Both the position numbers and the translations under genes were made by a program. Of a DNA stretch of 64,000 bases, positions 9,461-19,423 are shown piece after piece; position 1 is the stretch's first letter, and every line of letters begins with the position of its first letter. Origin of the DNA: Citrobacter enshiensis (GTDB lineage Bacteria > Pseudomonadota > Gammaproteobacteria > Enterobacterales > Enterobacteriaceae); the NCBI RefSeq assembly GCF_029338175.1, contig NZ_CP119862.1, forward strand, positions 4,434,839 to 4,498,838. Direction: 5' to 3'. Below the pieces are notes generated by a model. That model ran no database searches. It saw only the letters and a program-made list of their open reading frames with translations, and had not been told where the DNA came from.

Positions 9461-10186
9461 ATGCACTTGTCTACACATCCGACCAGTTATCCGACGCGTT
9501 ATCAGGAAATTGCCGCGAGACTTGAGCAGGAGCTTCGTCAACATTACCGCTGCGGCGACTACCTTCCGGCGGAGCATCAGCTTGCCGCCCGCTTTGAGGT
9601 GAACCGCCACACCCTGCGCCGCGCCATCGACCAACTGGTGGAGAAAGGCTGGGTACAGCGTCGTCAGGGCGTCGGCGTGCTGGTGCTGATGCGCCCGTTC
9701 GATTACCCACTCAATGCCCAGGCACGTTTCAGCCAGAATCTGCTGGATCAGGGCAGCCATCCCACCAGCGAAAAACTGCTGGCGGTGCTGCGCCCAGCCT
9801 CCAGTCATATTGCCGACGCGCTGAGCGTCAACGAGGGCGACAACGTCATCCACCTGCGCACCCTGCGTCGGGTGAACGGCATCGCCCTGTGTCTGATTGA
9901 CCATTACTTTTCCGACCTCACTCTCTGGCCGCTATTGCAGAATTTTAGCAGCGGTTCGCTGCACGACTATCTGCGCGAGCACGCGGGTCTGGCGCTGCAA
10001 CGCACGCAAACGCGCATCAGCGCCCGCCGAGCGCAGGCCAAAGAGAGCAAGGTGCTTGAAATCCCCAATATGGCGCCGCTGCTGTGCGTGCGCACCCTGA
10101 ACCACCGTGAAGGCGAAGCACAGGCAACGGAATACTCCGTCAGCCTGACCCGCGCCGACATGATCGAATTCACCATGGAGCACTGA
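9461..10186 (+). CDS. phnF: GntR/HutC-family regulator PhnF
   Basis: A 241-residue regulator with an N-terminal winged HTH (YLPAEHQLAARFEVNRHTLRRA) and a C-terminal UTRA effector domain. It is nearly identical to E. coli PhnF, thought to repress phn genes, with an unidentified ligand. The ATG at 9461 gives the conserved MHLSTHPTSYPTRYQEIAA start; the earlier TTG in the frame is not conserved. The next gene phnG starts immediately after its stop. Confidence 0.93.
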   Translation: MHLSTHPTSYPTRYQEIAARLEQELRQHYRCGDYLPAEHQLAARFEVNRHTLRRAIDQLVEKGWVQRRQGVGVLVLMRPFDYPLNAQARFSQNLLDQGSHPTSEKLLAVLRPASSHIADALSVNEGDNVIHLRTLRRVNGIALCLIDHYFSDLTLWPLLQNFSSGSLHDYLREHAGLALQRTQTRISARRAQAKESKVLEIPNMAPLLCVRTLNHREGEAQATEYSVSLTRADMIEFTMEH

Positions 10187-10639
10187 ATGCACTTTGATAT
10201 CGCCACCCGCCAGCGCTGGATGCGCGTGCTGGCTTACAGCAACGCCGAGGCACTGAACGCGCGCATCAAGACGCTGAAGTTGACGCCGGAATATCAACTG
10301 ATCCGCGCCCCGGAAACCGGACTGATGCAGATTCAGGCGCGGATGGGCGGCACCGGCAACCGCTTCTTCGCCGGAGACACCACCCTTACCCGTGCGGTGG
10401 TTCGCCTTGCCAGCGGCACGCTGGGCTACAGCTATCTGCTGGGGCGCAACAAACACCACGCCGAGCAGTGTGCCGTGATCGACGCGCTGCTGCAGGAACA
10501 GACGCATTTCCAGAACCTAATGGAAACCTTAATTGCCCCGCTGGAAGCGGAACGCGACGCCCTGATTAGCGCTCGCCGTGCCGACGTCAACGCCAGCCGG
10601 GTCGACTTCTTCACGCTGGTACGCGGAGACAACGCATGA
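10187..10639 (+). CDS. phnG: C-P lyase core subunit PhnG
   Basis: A 150-residue subunit of the PhnGHIJ carbon-phosphorus lyase core complex. With PhnH and PhnI it supports transfer of the phosphonate onto ribose of ATP, forming a ribose 1-phosphonate 5-triphosphate. Sequence matches E. coli PhnG ([32 protein letters not shown]). It abuts phnF and overlaps phnH by 4 bases (ATGA). Confidence 0.95.
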   Translation: MHFDIATRQRWMRVLAYSNAEALNARIKTLKLTPEYQLIRAPETGLMQIQARMGGTGNRFFAGDTTLTRAVVRLASGTLGYSYLLGRNKHHAEQCAVIDALLQEQTHFQNLMETLIAPLEAERDALISARRADVNASRVDFFTLVRGDNA

Positions 10640-11232
10640 CACGATCTACGGCACTACTGACCGCTTTTAACTTACCCGTCCAGGACGCACAACAGAGCTT
10701 TCGCCGCCTGCTAAAAGCAATGAGCGAACCCGGCGTTATTGTTGCCCTGCATCAACTGAAACACGGCTGGCAGCCGCTGAATCTCGCCACCACCAGCGTG
10801 CTGCTGACGCTGGTCGACGGCGACACGCCGGTCTGGCTGGCCCCTTCCATGAACAATGATATCGCCAGTCAGAATCTGCGCTTTCACACCAACGCAACCC
10901 TGGTGGAACAACCGCAACGGGCGACCTTTGCCGTCGCCGACGAGCGCATCAGCAGCGAGCAGCTTAACGCCCTCTCCGCCGGTTCTGCCGTGGCACCGGA
11001 GACCAGCGCCACCCTTATCGTACAGGTCGCCAGCTTAAGCGGCGGACGTATGCTGCGCCTCACCGGCGCGGGCATCGCAGAAGAGCGCATGATCGCGCCA
11101 CAGCTGCCGGACTGCCTGATCCACGAGCTCACCGAGCGCCCGCATCCTTTCCCGCTGGGGGTCGATCTGATCCTCACCTGCGGCGACCGGCTGCTGGCTA
11201 TCCCACGAACCACCCATGTGGAGGTGTGCTGA
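10636..11232 (+). CDS. phnH: C-P lyase core subunit PhnH
   Basis: A 198-residue PhnH homologue ([23 protein letters not shown]), a few residues longer than the K-12 protein. PhnH is a structural subunit of the C-P lyase core with a PLP-transferase-like fold that has lost cofactor binding. It overlaps phnG, and its stop shares one base with the phnI start. Confidence 0.95.
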   Translation: MTRSTALLTAFNLPVQDAQQSFRRLLKAMSEPGVIVALHQLKHGWQPLNLATTSVLLTLVDGDTPVWLAPSMNNDIASQNLRFHTNATLVEQPQRATFAVADERISSEQLNALSAGSAVAPETSATLIVQVASLSGGRMLRLTGAGIAEERMIAPQLPDCLIHELTERPHPFPLGVDLILTCGDRLLAIPRTTHVEVC

Positions 11233-12299
11233 TGTACGTCGCCGTTAAAGGGGGCGAAAAGGCAATAGCCAACGCCCACGCGCTGCAGGAGAACCGACGC
11301 CGGGGCGACAGCACGATTGCCGAACTGAGCGTGGCGCAAATCGAACAGCAGATGAATCTCGCTGTCGACAGGGTGATGACCGAAGGCGGTATCGCTGACC
11401 GCGAACTGGCGGCGCTGGCGCTGAAACAGGCCAGCGGTGACAACGTCGAAGCGATCTTCCTGCTGCGCGCTTACCGCACGACTCTGGCGAAGCTGGCGGT
11501 TAGCGAACCACTGGATACCGCCGGGATGCGTCTGGAACGCCGTATCTCCGCCGTTTACAAGGACATTCCCGGCGGGCAGTTGCTGGGGCCAACCTACGAC
11601 TACACCCATCGCCTGCTCGATTTTACGCTGCTGGCCAATGGAGAGACGCCGCCGCTGCGTCCCGCAGAAAATACGCAGGAACCAGCCCCGCACGTCTTTT
11701 CACTGCTGGCCAGGCAGGGTCTGGCGAAGCGCGAAGAAGATAATGGCGCTCAACCTGACGACATCACCCGCACGCCGCCGGTTTACCCCTGTTCACGTCC
11801 CTCGCGCCTGCAACAGCTGATGCGCGGCGACGAAGGCTACCTGCTGGCGCTGGCCTATTCCACCCAGCGTGGCTACGGACGCAACCACCCGTTTGCCGCC
11901 GAGATCCGCAGTGGCTACGTCGCGCTGGAAACAGTGCCGGAAGAGCTGGGATTTGCGGTGAACATCGGCGAACTGCTGATGACTGAATGTGAAATGGTCA
12001 ACGGCTTTGTCGCGCCGGAAAATGAAGCGCCACATTTTACCCGCGGCTACGGACTGGTGTTCGGCATGAGCGAACGCAAAGCGATGGCGATGGCGCTGGT
12101 GGACCGCGCCCTACAGGCACCCGACTACGATGAAACGGTCACCGGACCGGCGCAGGACGAGGAGTTCGTGCTGGCGCATGCGGATAACGTCGAGGCGGCG
12201 GGGTTTGTTTCGCACCTCAAACTTCCCCATTACGTCGATTTCCAGGCCGAACTGGAACTGCTCAAACGCCTGCAACAGGAGGCCGCCCGTGACCACTAA
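11232..12299 (+). CDS. phnI: C-P lyase core subunit PhnI (nucleosidase)
   Basis: A 355-residue PhnI, the catalytic subunit that, with PhnG, PhnH and PhnL, displaces adenine from ATP by phosphonate; alone it acts as a purine nucleosidase. [12 protein letters not shown] is the conserved start, and the ATG at 11232 overlaps the phnH TGA (TGATG), so coupling is expected. The frame stays open to TAA at 12297-12299. Confidence 0.95.
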   Translation: MYVAVKGGEKAIANAHALQENRRRGDSTIAELSVAQIEQQMNLAVDRVMTEGGIADRELAALALKQASGDNVEAIFLLRAYRTTLAKLAVSEPLDTAGMRLERRISAVYKDIPGGQLLGPTYDYTHRLLDFTLLANGETPPLRPAENTQEPAPHVFSLLARQGLAKREEDNGAQPDDITRTPPVYPCSRPSRLQQLMRGDEGYLLALAYSTQRGYGRNHPFAAEIRSGYVALETVPEELGFAVNIGELLMTECEMVNGFVAPENEAPHFTRGYGLVFGMSERKAMAMALVDRALQAPDYDETVTGPAQDEEFVLAHADNVEAAGFVSHLKLPHYVDFQAELELLKRLQQEAARDH

Positions 12300-13137
12300 C
12301 CTCTCCGGCTACAACTTTGCTTATCTGGATGAGCAGACCAAACGCATGATCCGCCGCGCCATTTTGAAAGCGGTGGCGATTCCAGGCTATCAGGTGCCGT
12401 TTGGCGGCCGTGAAATGCCGATGCCTTACGGTTGGGGCACCGGCGGCATCCAGTTGACCGCCAGCGTGATTGGCGAACCGGACGTGCTGAAAGTGATTGA
12501 TCAGGGTGCGGATGACACCACCAACGCGGTGTCGATCCGCAACTTCTTCAGGCGCGTCACCGGGGTGAATACCACCGAGCGTACCGAAGACGCTACGCTG
12601 ATCCAGACCCGTCACCGGATCCCGGAAACCCCACTGGTGGAAGATCAGATCCTGATCTTTCAGGTACCGATCCCAGAGCCACTGCGCTTTATCGAACCGC
12701 GCGAAACGGAAACCCGCACCATGCACGCGCTGGAAGAGTACGGCGTCATGCAGGTGAAGCTGTATGAAGATATCGCCCGCTTCGGCCACATCGCCACCAC
12801 TTACGCCTACCCGGTGAAGGTCAACGGCCGCTACGTGATGGACCCCTCGCCAATCCCGAAATTCGATAACCCGAAGATGGACAGGATGCCCGCCCTGCAA
12901 CTGTTTGGCGCAGGCCGCGAAAAACGCATTTATGCCGTGCCGCCGTACACCCGCGTGGAAAGCCTCGATTTCGACGATCACCCGTTTACCGTACAAACCT
13001 GGGATGAGCCCTGCGCCATCTGCGGTTCGACCCACAGTTATCTCGATGAAGTGGTGCTCGACGACACCGGCAAACGGATGTTTGTCTGCTCCGACACCGA
13101 CTACTGCCGCCAACAGAGCGAGGCCCTCAGCCAATGA
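12289..13137 (+). CDS. phnJ: C-P lyase PhnJ (radical SAM)
   Basis: A 282-residue PhnJ that breaks the C-P bond by radical S-adenosylmethionine chemistry, giving the alkane and ribose cyclic 1,2-phosphate 5-phosphate. The cysteines are in the C-terminal part: CAIC, then VCSDTDYC, matching the iron-sulfur and catalytic cysteines of the E. coli enzyme. The start is a GTG at 12289 with AGGAGG just upstream; it lies inside the end of phnI. The open frame extends much further upstream, but that part is a shadow of phnI. Confidence 0.95.
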   Translation: MTTNLSGYNFAYLDEQTKRMIRRAILKAVAIPGYQVPFGGREMPMPYGWGTGGIQLTASVIGEPDVLKVIDQGADDTTNAVSIRNFFRRVTGVNTTERTEDATLIQTRHRIPETPLVEDQILIFQVPIPEPLRFIEPRETETRTMHALEEYGVMQVKLYEDIARFGHIATTYAYPVKVNGRYVMDPSPIPKFDNPKMDRMPALQLFGAGREKRIYAVPPYTRVESLDFDDHPFTVQTWDEPCAICGSTHSYLDEVVLDDTGKRMFVCSDTDYCRQQSEALSQ

Positions 13138-13892
13138 CGCAACCGCTGCTTTCGGTTAATAACCTGACCCATCTCTACGCGCCGGGCAAAGGCTTCAGCG
13201 ATGTCTCTTTTGACCTGTGGCCTGGCGAGGTGCTGGGCATCGTCGGAGAGTCCGGTTCCGGCAAAACCACCCTGCTGAAATCGATCTCTTCGCGCCTGAC
13301 GCCGCAGTCGGGCGAGATTCAGTATCAGAACCGTTCGCTGTACGGCATGCACGAGGCCGACCGTCGCCGCCTGCTGCGCACCGAATGGGGCGTGGTGCAT
13401 CAGCACCCGCTGGACGGTCTGCGCCGTCAGGTGTCGGCGGGCGGCAATATCGGCGAACGCCTGATGGCCACCGGCGCGCGTCACTACGGCGAGATCCGCG
13501 CCACCGCGAAGCGTTGGCTGGAGGAGGTGGAGATCCCCGCCTCACGCATTGACGATCTGCCAACCACCTTTTCCGGTGGCATGCAGCAGCGTCTGCAAAT
13601 CGCCCGTAACCTCGTCACCCACCCGAAGCTGGTATTTATGGACGAACCCACCGGCGGGCTGGACGTTTCCGTACAGGCCAAACTGCTGGACCTGCTGCGC
13701 GGTCTGGTGGTGGAACTGGATCTGGCGGTGGTAATTGTCACCCACGATCTGGGCGTCGCGCGCCTGTTGGCGGACCGTCTGCTGGTGATGAAGCAGGGTC
13801 AGGTGGTGGAAAGTGGGTTAACCGACCGTGTGCTCGACGATCCGCATCACCCCTATACCCAGTTGCTGGTGTCGTCGGTTTTACAGAATTAA
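13134..13892 (+). CDS. phnK: C-P lyase ABC-type subunit PhnK
   Basis: A 252-residue ABC-type ATPase (Walker [10 protein letters not shown], signature [15 protein letters not shown], Walker B LVFMDEP). It has no partner permease; in E. coli PhnK binds the PhnGHIJ core near PhnJ and works in the lyase rather than in transport. Its ATG overlaps the phnJ stop (ATGA). Confidence 0.95.
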   Translation: MTQPLLSVNNLTHLYAPGKGFSDVSFDLWPGEVLGIVGESGSGKTTLLKSISSRLTPQSGEIQYQNRSLYGMHEADRRRLLRTEWGVVHQHPLDGLRRQVSAGGNIGERLMATGARHYGEIRATAKRWLEEVEIPASRIDDLPTTFSGGMQQRLQIARNLVTHPKLVFMDEPTGGLDVSVQAKLLDLLRGLVVELDLAVVIVTHDLGVARLLADRLLVMKQGQVVESGLTDRVLDDPHHPYTQLLVSSVLQN

Positions 13893-13903
13893 CCATTGCT
13901 TGT

Positions 13904-13974
13904 GTCGGGTGGCGCTGCGCTTACCCGACCTACGGTACATGTAGGTCGGATAAGGCGCAGCCGCCATCCGGCAA
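13904..13974. repeat. REP pair (BIME) between phnK and phnL
   Basis: Inverted REP units (GTCGGGTGGCGCTGCGCTTA and TGTAGGTCGGATAAGGCGCA with CCGCCATCCGGCA) sit inside the operon between phnK and phnL. Confidence 0.85.
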
Positions 13975-13993
13975 TAAGAATCAAGAGGCCAAC

Positions 13994-14674
13994 ATGATCC
14001 GCGTAGAAAACGTGAGTAAGACCTTCGTGCTCCACCAGCAAAACGGCGTGCGCCTGCCGGTGCTGCAAAGCGCCTCTCTGGAGGTGAAAAAGGGTGAATG
14101 CGTGGTGCTGCACGGCCACTCCGGCAGCGGCAAATCGACGCTGCTGCGTTCGCTGTATGCCAACTACCTGCCGGATGAAGGGCACATCCACATTCGCCAC
14201 CGCGATGAGTGGGTGGATCTGGTACAAGCGCCCGCCCGCAAGGTGCTGGAAGTTCGCCGTTCAACGATTGGCTGGGTCAGCCAGTTCCTGCGGGTGATCC
14301 CGCGCGTCTGCGCGCTGGACGTGGTGATGCAACCCTTGTTGGATCTGGGTGTATCACGCGAAGAGTGCGCCGCCAAAGCCGCGAATCTGCTCACCCGCCT
14401 GAACGTTCCAGAACGGCTGTGGCATCTCGCCCCTTCCACCTTTTCCGGCGGTGAACAGCAGCGCGTCAACATCGCCCGTGGGTTTATTGTCGATTACCCC
14501 ATTCTGCTGCTTGATGAACCCACCGCCTCGCTGGACGCCAAAAACAGCGCGGCGGTAGTGGCGCTGATTGAAGAAGCAAAAGCGCGCGGTGCGGCGATTG
14601 TCGGCATTTTTCACGATAGTACCGTGCGCGACCGCGTGGCGGACCGTTTGCACCTGATGGGAACAACAGCATGA
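13994..14674 (+). CDS. phnL: C-P lyase ABC-type subunit PhnL
   Basis: A 226-residue ABC-type ATPase ([35 protein letters not shown]) matching PhnL. It acts with PhnGHI in the first C-P lyase step and pairs with PhnK on the core complex in structural work. AGAGG lies before the ATG, after the REP pair. Confidence 0.95.
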   Translation: MIRVENVSKTFVLHQQNGVRLPVLQSASLEVKKGECVVLHGHSGSGKSTLLRSLYANYLPDEGHIHIRHRDEWVDLVQAPARKVLEVRRSTIGWVSQFLRVIPRVCALDVVMQPLLDLGVSREECAAKAANLLTRLNVPERLWHLAPSTFSGGEQQRVNIARGFIVDYPILLLDEPTASLDAKNSAAVVALIEEAKARGAAIVGIFHDSTVRDRVADRLHLMGTTA

Positions 14675-15807
14675 TTATCAATAATGTAAAACTGGTGCTG
14701 GAAGATGAAGTGGTGCACGGATCGCTGGAAATGCAGGATGGTGTGATCCGCGCCTTTGCGCAAAGTCAGAGCCGTCTTCCCGAGGCGCTGGACGGCGAAG
14801 GCGGCTGGCTGCTGCCGGGGTTGATAGAGCTGCATACCGACAATCTCGACAAATTCTTTACTCCGCGTCCGAAGGTGGACTGGCCCGCCCATTCGGCGAT
14901 GAGCAGCCACGACGCGCTGATGGTCGCCAGCGGCATCACCACCGTGCTGGACGCGGTGGCGATTGGCGACGTGCGCGACGGCGGCGACCGTCTGGAAAAT
15001 CTCGAGAAGATGATCAACGCGGTGGAAGAGACGCAAAAGCGCGGGGTCAACCGCGCCGAGCACCGTCTGCATCTGCGCTGCGAGCTGCCGCATCACTCCA
15101 CCCTGCCGCTGTTTGAAAAGCTGGTGGGCCGTGAACCGGTGACGCTGGTGTCATTGATGGATCACTCGCCGGGACAACGCCAGTTCGCCAGCCGCGAAAA
15201 ATACCGCGAATATTATCAGGGCAAATATTCTCTCACCGATGAGCAGATGGCCCGCTACGAAGAAGAACAGCTTCAGCTTGCGGCGCGCTGGTCGCAGCCG
15301 AACCGTACCGCCATTGCGCAGCTGTGTCGCGAGCGGCATATCGCGCTGGCGAGCCATGATGACGCCACCCACGATCATGTGCGGGAGTCTCATCAACTTG
15401 GCAGCGTGATCGCCGAATTTCCCACCACGTTCGATGCCGCACTGGCTTCACGCCAGTGTGGGATGAACGTGCTGATGGGCGCACCCAACATCGTGCGCGG
15501 CGGTTCGCACTCCGGCAACGTGGCGGCGCATACGCTGGCGGAAATGGGGCTGCTGGATATCCTCTCGTCGGATTACTACCCCGCCAGCCTGCTGGATGCG
15601 GCGTTTCGCGTCGCAGACGACAAAGCCAACCGCTTTACGCTGCCGCAGGCAATTCGGCTAGTCACCCGCAACCCGGCACGGGCGCTGAACCTTGACGATC
15701 GCGGCGTGATCGCCGAAGGCAAACGCGCCGACCTGGTGCTGGCGCACCGCAAAGGCGATCATATTCATATCGACCATGTCTGGCGGCAGGGAAAAAGGGT
15801 GTTCTGA
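14671..15807 (+). CDS. phnM: Ribose 1-phosphonate 5-triphosphate diphosphatase PhnM
   Basis: A 378-residue amidohydrolase-superfamily protein. PhnM removes diphosphate from alpha-D-ribose 1-methylphosphonate 5-triphosphate to make the PhnJ substrate. The metal-ligand region [16 protein letters not shown] and the [10 protein letters not shown] segment are clearly present. It overlaps phnL by 4 bases. Confidence 0.95.
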   Translation: MIINNVKLVLEDEVVHGSLEMQDGVIRAFAQSQSRLPEALDGEGGWLLPGLIELHTDNLDKFFTPRPKVDWPAHSAMSSHDALMVASGITTVLDAVAIGDVRDGGDRLENLEKMINAVEETQKRGVNRAEHRLHLRCELPHHSTLPLFEKLVGREPVTLVSLMDHSPGQRQFASREKYREYYQGKYSLTDEQMARYEEEQLQLAARWSQPNRTAIAQLCRERHIALASHDDATHDHVRESHQLGSVIAEFPTTFDAALASRQCGMNVLMGAPNIVRGGSHSGNVAAHTLAEMGLLDILSSDYYPASLLDAAFRVADDKANRFTLPQAIRLVTRNPARALNLDDRGVIAEGKRADLVLAHRKGDHIHIDHVWRQGKRVF

Positions 15808-15809
15808 CG

Positions 15810-16358
15810 ATGGGAAAACTGATCTGGCTGATGGGGCCGTCCGGCTCCGGGAAGGACAGCCTGTTGGCGGAACTTCGCCAACAGGAACCTGCGCAACTGC
15901 TGGTGGCGCATCGTTACATCACCCGGTCAGCCAACGCCGGGCATGAAAACCATATCGCCCTCAGTGAACACGAGTTTTTTACCCGCGCCGGGCAGAATCT
16001 GCTGGCGCTAAGCTGGCACGCCAACGGCTTTTACTACGGCGTCGGGGTGGAGATTGACCTCTGGCTGCACGCCGGTTTCGACGTCGTGGTCAACGGTTCA
16101 CGCGCGCATCTGGCGCAAGCGCAGGCGCGCTACGGTATATCGCTACTTCCTGTCTGTTTAGAGGTTTCTTCTGCTATCCTGCGCCAGCGCTTACAGGCTC
16201 GCGGGAGAGAAAATGAAACGGAGATCGCCGCTCGCCTCGAACGCGCCGCCCGTTACGCGCCATTTAACTGTCATAAGCTGAATAACGACGGAAGTTTATT
16301 GCAGTCCGTCGATGCGTTACTCACGCTGATGGGTCGCAAGGAGAAAATAGATGTTTGA
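15810..16358 (+). CDS. phnN: Ribose 1,5-bisphosphate phosphokinase PhnN
   Basis: A 182-residue kinase with an N-terminal P-loop (GPSGSGKDS). PhnN phosphorylates ribose 1,5-bisphosphate to PRPP, the exit of the C-P lyase pathway into nucleotide metabolism. It starts 2 bases after phnM and its end overlaps phnO by 8 bases. Confidence 0.94.
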   Translation: MGKLIWLMGPSGSGKDSLLAELRQQEPAQLLVAHRYITRSANAGHENHIALSEHEFFTRAGQNLLALSWHANGFYYGVGVEIDLWLHAGFDVVVNGSRAHLAQAQARYGISLLPVCLEVSSAILRQRLQARGRENETEIAARLERAARYAPFNCHKLNNDGSLLQSVDALLTLMGRKEKIDV

Positions 16359-16785
16359 CTGTGAACTACGCCATGCCACCCTGGCAGATACCGAGGCCGT
16401 CTACGCGCTGATCTGCGAGCTGAAGCAGGCCGAATTTAACCGCCAGGCCTTTAGCGCCGGGTTTGCCGCTAATTTGCAGGATAGCAATTTGCGCTACCAA
16501 CTGGCGCTGCTCGACGGCCAGGTAGTTGGCATGATTGGTCTGCATTTGCAGTTTCATCTGCATCACGCCAACTGGATTGGCGAAATTCAGGAACTGGTGG
16601 TGATGCCGCATGCGCGCGGGGGCAAAGTCGGCAGTCGGTTACTCGCGTGGGCAGAAGAAGAAGCGCGCCAGGCGGGCGCTGAGATGACCGAACTTTCCAC
16701 CAGCGTGACGCGTCACAACGCGCACCGTTTTTACCTGCGCGAAGGGTATGAACGGAGCCATTTTCGCTTCACGAAAGCATTGTGA
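16351..16785 (+). CDS. phnO: Aminoalkylphosphonate N-acetyltransferase PhnO
   Basis: A 144-residue GNAT acetyltransferase, close to E. coli PhnO ([37 protein letters not shown]). It acetylates aminoalkylphosphonates, which helps use of 1-aminoalkylphosphonates and prevents toxicity. The acetyl-CoA-binding motif is ARGGKVG. A single REP follows before phnP. Confidence 0.94.
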   Translation: MFDCELRHATLADTEAVYALICELKQAEFNRQAFSAGFAANLQDSNLRYQLALLDGQVVGMIGLHLQFHLHHANWIGEIQELVVMPHARGGKVGSRLLAWAEEEARQAGAEMTELSTSVTRHNAHRFYLREGYERSHFRFTKAL

Positions 16786-16789
16786 GGTA

Positions 16790-16826
16790 CGTAGGCCGGA
16801 TAAGACGCTCGCGTCGCCATCCGGCA
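16790..16826. repeat. REP element between phnO and phnP
   Basis: Single REP unit (GTAGGCCGGATAAGACGC ... GTCGCCATCCGGCA), the third REP locus inside the phn operon. Confidence 0.85.
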
Positions 16827-16848
16827 CGATACGACAAGGGGAGTCACG

Positions 16849-17607
16849 ATGAGTTTGACCATCACGTTAACCGGCACCGGCGGCGCACAGCAGGTGCCCG
16901 CTTTTGGTTGCGACTGCGCCGCCTGTCGTCGCGCGCGTTTGCAGGCGCACTATCGCCGCCGCCCCTGTAGTGGATCACTCAAATTCAACGACGCGGTAAC
17001 GCTGCTGGACGCCGGTTTGCACGATCTGATGGATCGCTGGCCTGCCGGATCTTTCCGGCAGTTTCTGCTCACGCACTACCATATGGATCATGTCCAGGGA
17101 CTGTTTCCACTTCGCTGGGGCGTGGGTGCGACGATCCCGGTATACGGCCCGCCTGACGAGCAGGGCTGTGACGATCTGTTTAAGCATCCTGGTATTCTGG
17201 ATTTCAGCCACACGGTGAAGCCGTTTGTGGTGTTTGATTTGCAGGGATTGCAGGTCACGCCGCTGCCGTTGAATCACTCAAAGCTGACGTTTGGCTATCT
17301 GCTGGAAACAGCGCACAGCCGCGTGGCGTGGCTCTCTGACACCGCCGGATTGCCAGACAAAACGCTGAAATTTCTGCTGAACAATCCGCCGCAGACGCTC
17401 ATTATCGACTGTAGCCACGCACCGCGTGCGGAGCCTGCGCGTAACCACTGTGATTTAAATACCGTCGTGGCGCTCAATAACGTCATCCGCTGCCCACGGG
17501 TGATCCTCACCCACATCAGCCATCAGTTCGACCTGTGGCTGATGGAGAACCCGCTGCCGGAGGGCATTGAAGCGGGCTTCGACGGGATGGAGATTGTGCT
17601 GGATTAA
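16849..17607 (+). CDS. phnP: Cyclic phosphate dihydrolase PhnP
   Basis: A 252-residue metallo-beta-lactamase-fold phosphodiesterase with the metal motif HYHMDH and an extra Cys-rich zinc site near the N-terminus (FGCDCAAC). PhnP opens 5-phospho-ribose 1,2-cyclic phosphate, the PhnJ product, to ribose 1,5-bisphosphate for PhnN. It is the last gene of the operon. Confidence 0.95.
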   Translation: MSLTITLTGTGGAQQVPAFGCDCAACRRARLQAHYRRRPCSGSLKFNDAVTLLDAGLHDLMDRWPAGSFRQFLLTHYHMDHVQGLFPLRWGVGATIPVYGPPDEQGCDDLFKHPGILDFSHTVKPFVVFDLQGLQVTPLPLNHSKLTFGYLLETAHSRVAWLSDTAGLPDKTLKFLLNNPPQTLIIDCSHAPRAEPARNHCDLNTVVALNNVIRCPRVILTHISHQFDLWLMENPLPEGIEAGFDGMEIVLD

Positions 17608-17677
17608 CGCCACTTCATCGTCTCTTCACTTACGCAGACTACTTTCCCTGCAGAGAAAACACGCTGAAGGGGATCCT

Positions 17678-18148
17678 GTGAACATAAAAACACGCCGTAT
17701 TATCCATCATGCCTGCTGGTTTACTTTGTTGGGACCGTTTACCGGCGTCCCCCTCACCGTCGCCATCACGGTGCTCTATTTTAGAGATTCTCCGTGGGAA
17801 TTGCTGTTCGATATCAGCAGAGTGTTACCACAGTTTCTGGTATTAACGTGGTTAATCGGCGCACTCCCGGCGCTGGCGACAGGGGCTCTCAGCGCCTGCC
17901 TGCCGGACAGAATTTACGACTCACGCTACTGGCGCAGCCTCACCTGTGCGGCCATTGGCGGCGCGCTCGCGTTGCTGTACGAACTCATTCCCCATGCGCT
18001 CAGCGCAAGGGCATTATTCACTCATGAGTTTGTGTGGATAGTGTTCTGTACTGGCCTGTTCGCAGGAGGCGTGTTGGGCTTTTGGGTTCCTCGCCTCGCC
18101 GGACATGGCAATCGCCCCAGCGCGGTTCAGCCCGAAACCAAAGGGTAA
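17678..18148 (+). CDS. Small multi-spanning membrane protein, unknown
   Basis: A 156-residue hydrophobic protein starting at a GTG with AAGGGG just upstream; the open frame before it overlaps the end of phnP in another frame and is not used. Four membrane segments are apparent: WFTLLGPFTGVPLTVAITVL, FLVLTWLIGALPALATG, LTCAAIGGALALLYELI and FVWIVFCTGLFAGGVLGFW, with short charged tails. I do not recognise the family. It lies 70 bases after phnP on the same strand and could be cotranscribed with phn, but it is absent from the K-12 locus as I recall it, where yjdP follows phnP. No function is proposed. Confidence 0.65.
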   Translation: MNIKTRRIIHHACWFTLLGPFTGVPLTVAITVLYFRDSPWELLFDISRVLPQFLVLTWLIGALPALATGALSACLPDRIYDSRYWRSLTCAAIGGALALLYELIPHALSARALFTHEFVWIVFCTGLFAGGVLGFWVPRLAGHGNRPSAVQPETKG

Positions 18149-18212
18149 ACGCGCGCGTTGTATTATCGCGAGTGCTGAAAGAGTGTGTGCCGAAACCGCG
18201 AAGAATTAACGG

Positions 18213-18545
18213 CTACCGATAGTAGTCCCCTTCCATCCTTCGCTCTTCATCTTCTAGCTGGCGACGCTCCTGATCGAGCTGGCGCTGGCGCTCGTCTAAC
18301 TGGCGACGCCGGTCTTCAAACTGACGTTGCCTGTCGTCGTACTGCCTGCGGCGATCGTCACTCATCTGCCGTTGCCCGTTGTCATACCGAGAGTCATCGT
18401 CATAGCGGCGGTCACTATCAGGTTTGTAGGCATCGCTGATCGCCTGCTGAATGTTGCCGATGGCGTCATCGATGATGTCGGCATAGGCCAGTGGGCTGCC
18501 TAAAGAGCACAGGCTCAGTAACAGAGCGATAGAGTAACGTTTCAT
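18213..18545 (-). CDS. yjdP: Periplasmic protein YjdP
   Basis: A 110-residue secreted protein. The N-terminus is a signal peptide (MKRYSIALLLSLCSLGSPLAYA) and the rest is very charged, with heptad-like repeats rich in RRQ/DDRRRQ and EDEERR that suggest a long single helix or coiled coil. It matches E. coli YjdP, whose function is unknown. It is convergent with the upstream membrane-protein gene. Confidence 0.92.
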   Translation of the reverse strand: MKRYSIALLLSLCSLGSPLAYADIIDDAIGNIQQAISDAYKPDSDRRYDDDSRYDNGQRQMSDDRRRQYDDRQRQFEDRRRQLDERQRQLDQERRQLEDEERRMEGDYYR

Positions 18546-18614
18546 AGGACCAGTCTCGCAGGTGAGCTGGCTTTACGTTAATGAAAGGTAAACGCCGGGA
18601 GTAGCGGAGGAATC

Positions 18615-19247
18615 TCAATTTCGCCAGGACGCCGTCGCTGTCATTAACTGGTTAGCGCGCTGTTTGTCCTCTGCGACCAATACGACACCCTGGCATTTTT
18701 GATCCGGAGAAATACTCCAGATACGCTCCTCAGGAATACAACCGCCATCATAAATGACCTTACTGCCATCATAGGGCCAGAATGCCCCTTGTTCCGTATC
18801 TAACACAAAAACGGAAATCTGATCGGACTCACGGGCGATCTTTTGCCAAAGCATTTTCCCACCATCGCACTGCTCAAAATCACTGATAAGCGTGATACCG
18901 CATCGCAGAATCAGAGCCTCATACAAACGCGTCGCCAACCCTTTATCGCGTTCAACCGGTTCAACACAGATACCTTCCACCTGAAGCACGTTGGTCTCTT
19001 CCCAACAGCGTTCAACGGCAACGATATCCTTCCCTAAGGCGTCTTTTCGCTGTAAATCGAGAGCCGCAATGACACGATGGCGGGGGACGCCTTCAAACAT
19101 TTCAACGTCCGCTTCGATAATGGCCGCTCTTGGCGTCTGAGGGTCATAAATGACATGCAAAACCCGTCCTGAAAGTTCAAATTCTTCCACGACGTTAAAA
19201 GAGCGGGCGACAGTCATTGGGCTGTACGTTGTGGGCATCACAATCAT
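18615..19247 (-). CDS. GNAT-like protein, unknown
   Basis: A 210-residue protein with a motif resembling the acetyl-CoA loop of GNAT acetyltransferases (VEPVERDKGLATRLYEALI, about residues 115-135). Sequence after it (DFEQCDGGKMLWQKIARE) resembles the end of GNAT-like domains seen in phage and mobile-region proteins. The start at 19247 is preferred because AAGGTGA lies 7 bases upstream; an ATG ten codons earlier is possible. It is a single gene between yjdP and the sugar-cluster sensor kinase and has no counterpart in the K-12 locus. The substrate cannot be guessed. Confidence 0.6.
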   Translation of the reverse strand: MIVMPTTYSPMTVARSFNVVEEFELSGRVLHVIYDPQTPRAAIIEADVEMFEGVPRHRVIAALDLQRKDALGKDIVAVERCWEETNVLQVEGICVEPVERDKGLATRLYEALILRCGITLISDFEQCDGGKMLWQKIARESDQISVFVLDTEQGAFWPYDGSKVIYDGGCIPEERIWSISPDQKCQGVVLVAEDKQRANQLMTATASWRN

Positions 19248-19423
19248 CTGTGAGTCACCTTTTGTCAGTACCGGCATAATTCCTTTTATATCCCAATCAG
19301 ACAGTATTTGCTCAGATTAACATCACCGGTTTTGCTTCCACGCCTGATGAATGCCTAAACTCGCCGAAAATTTTGGTTCTCTGAATCACGCGCGCCAACC
19401 CACTGTAATCACCTTCAGAATTC

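Noticed and set aside
12130-12288. N-terminal extension of phnJ
   Set aside because: Overlaps phnI in another frame; the GTG at 12289 has AGGAGG and gives the known PhnJ length.
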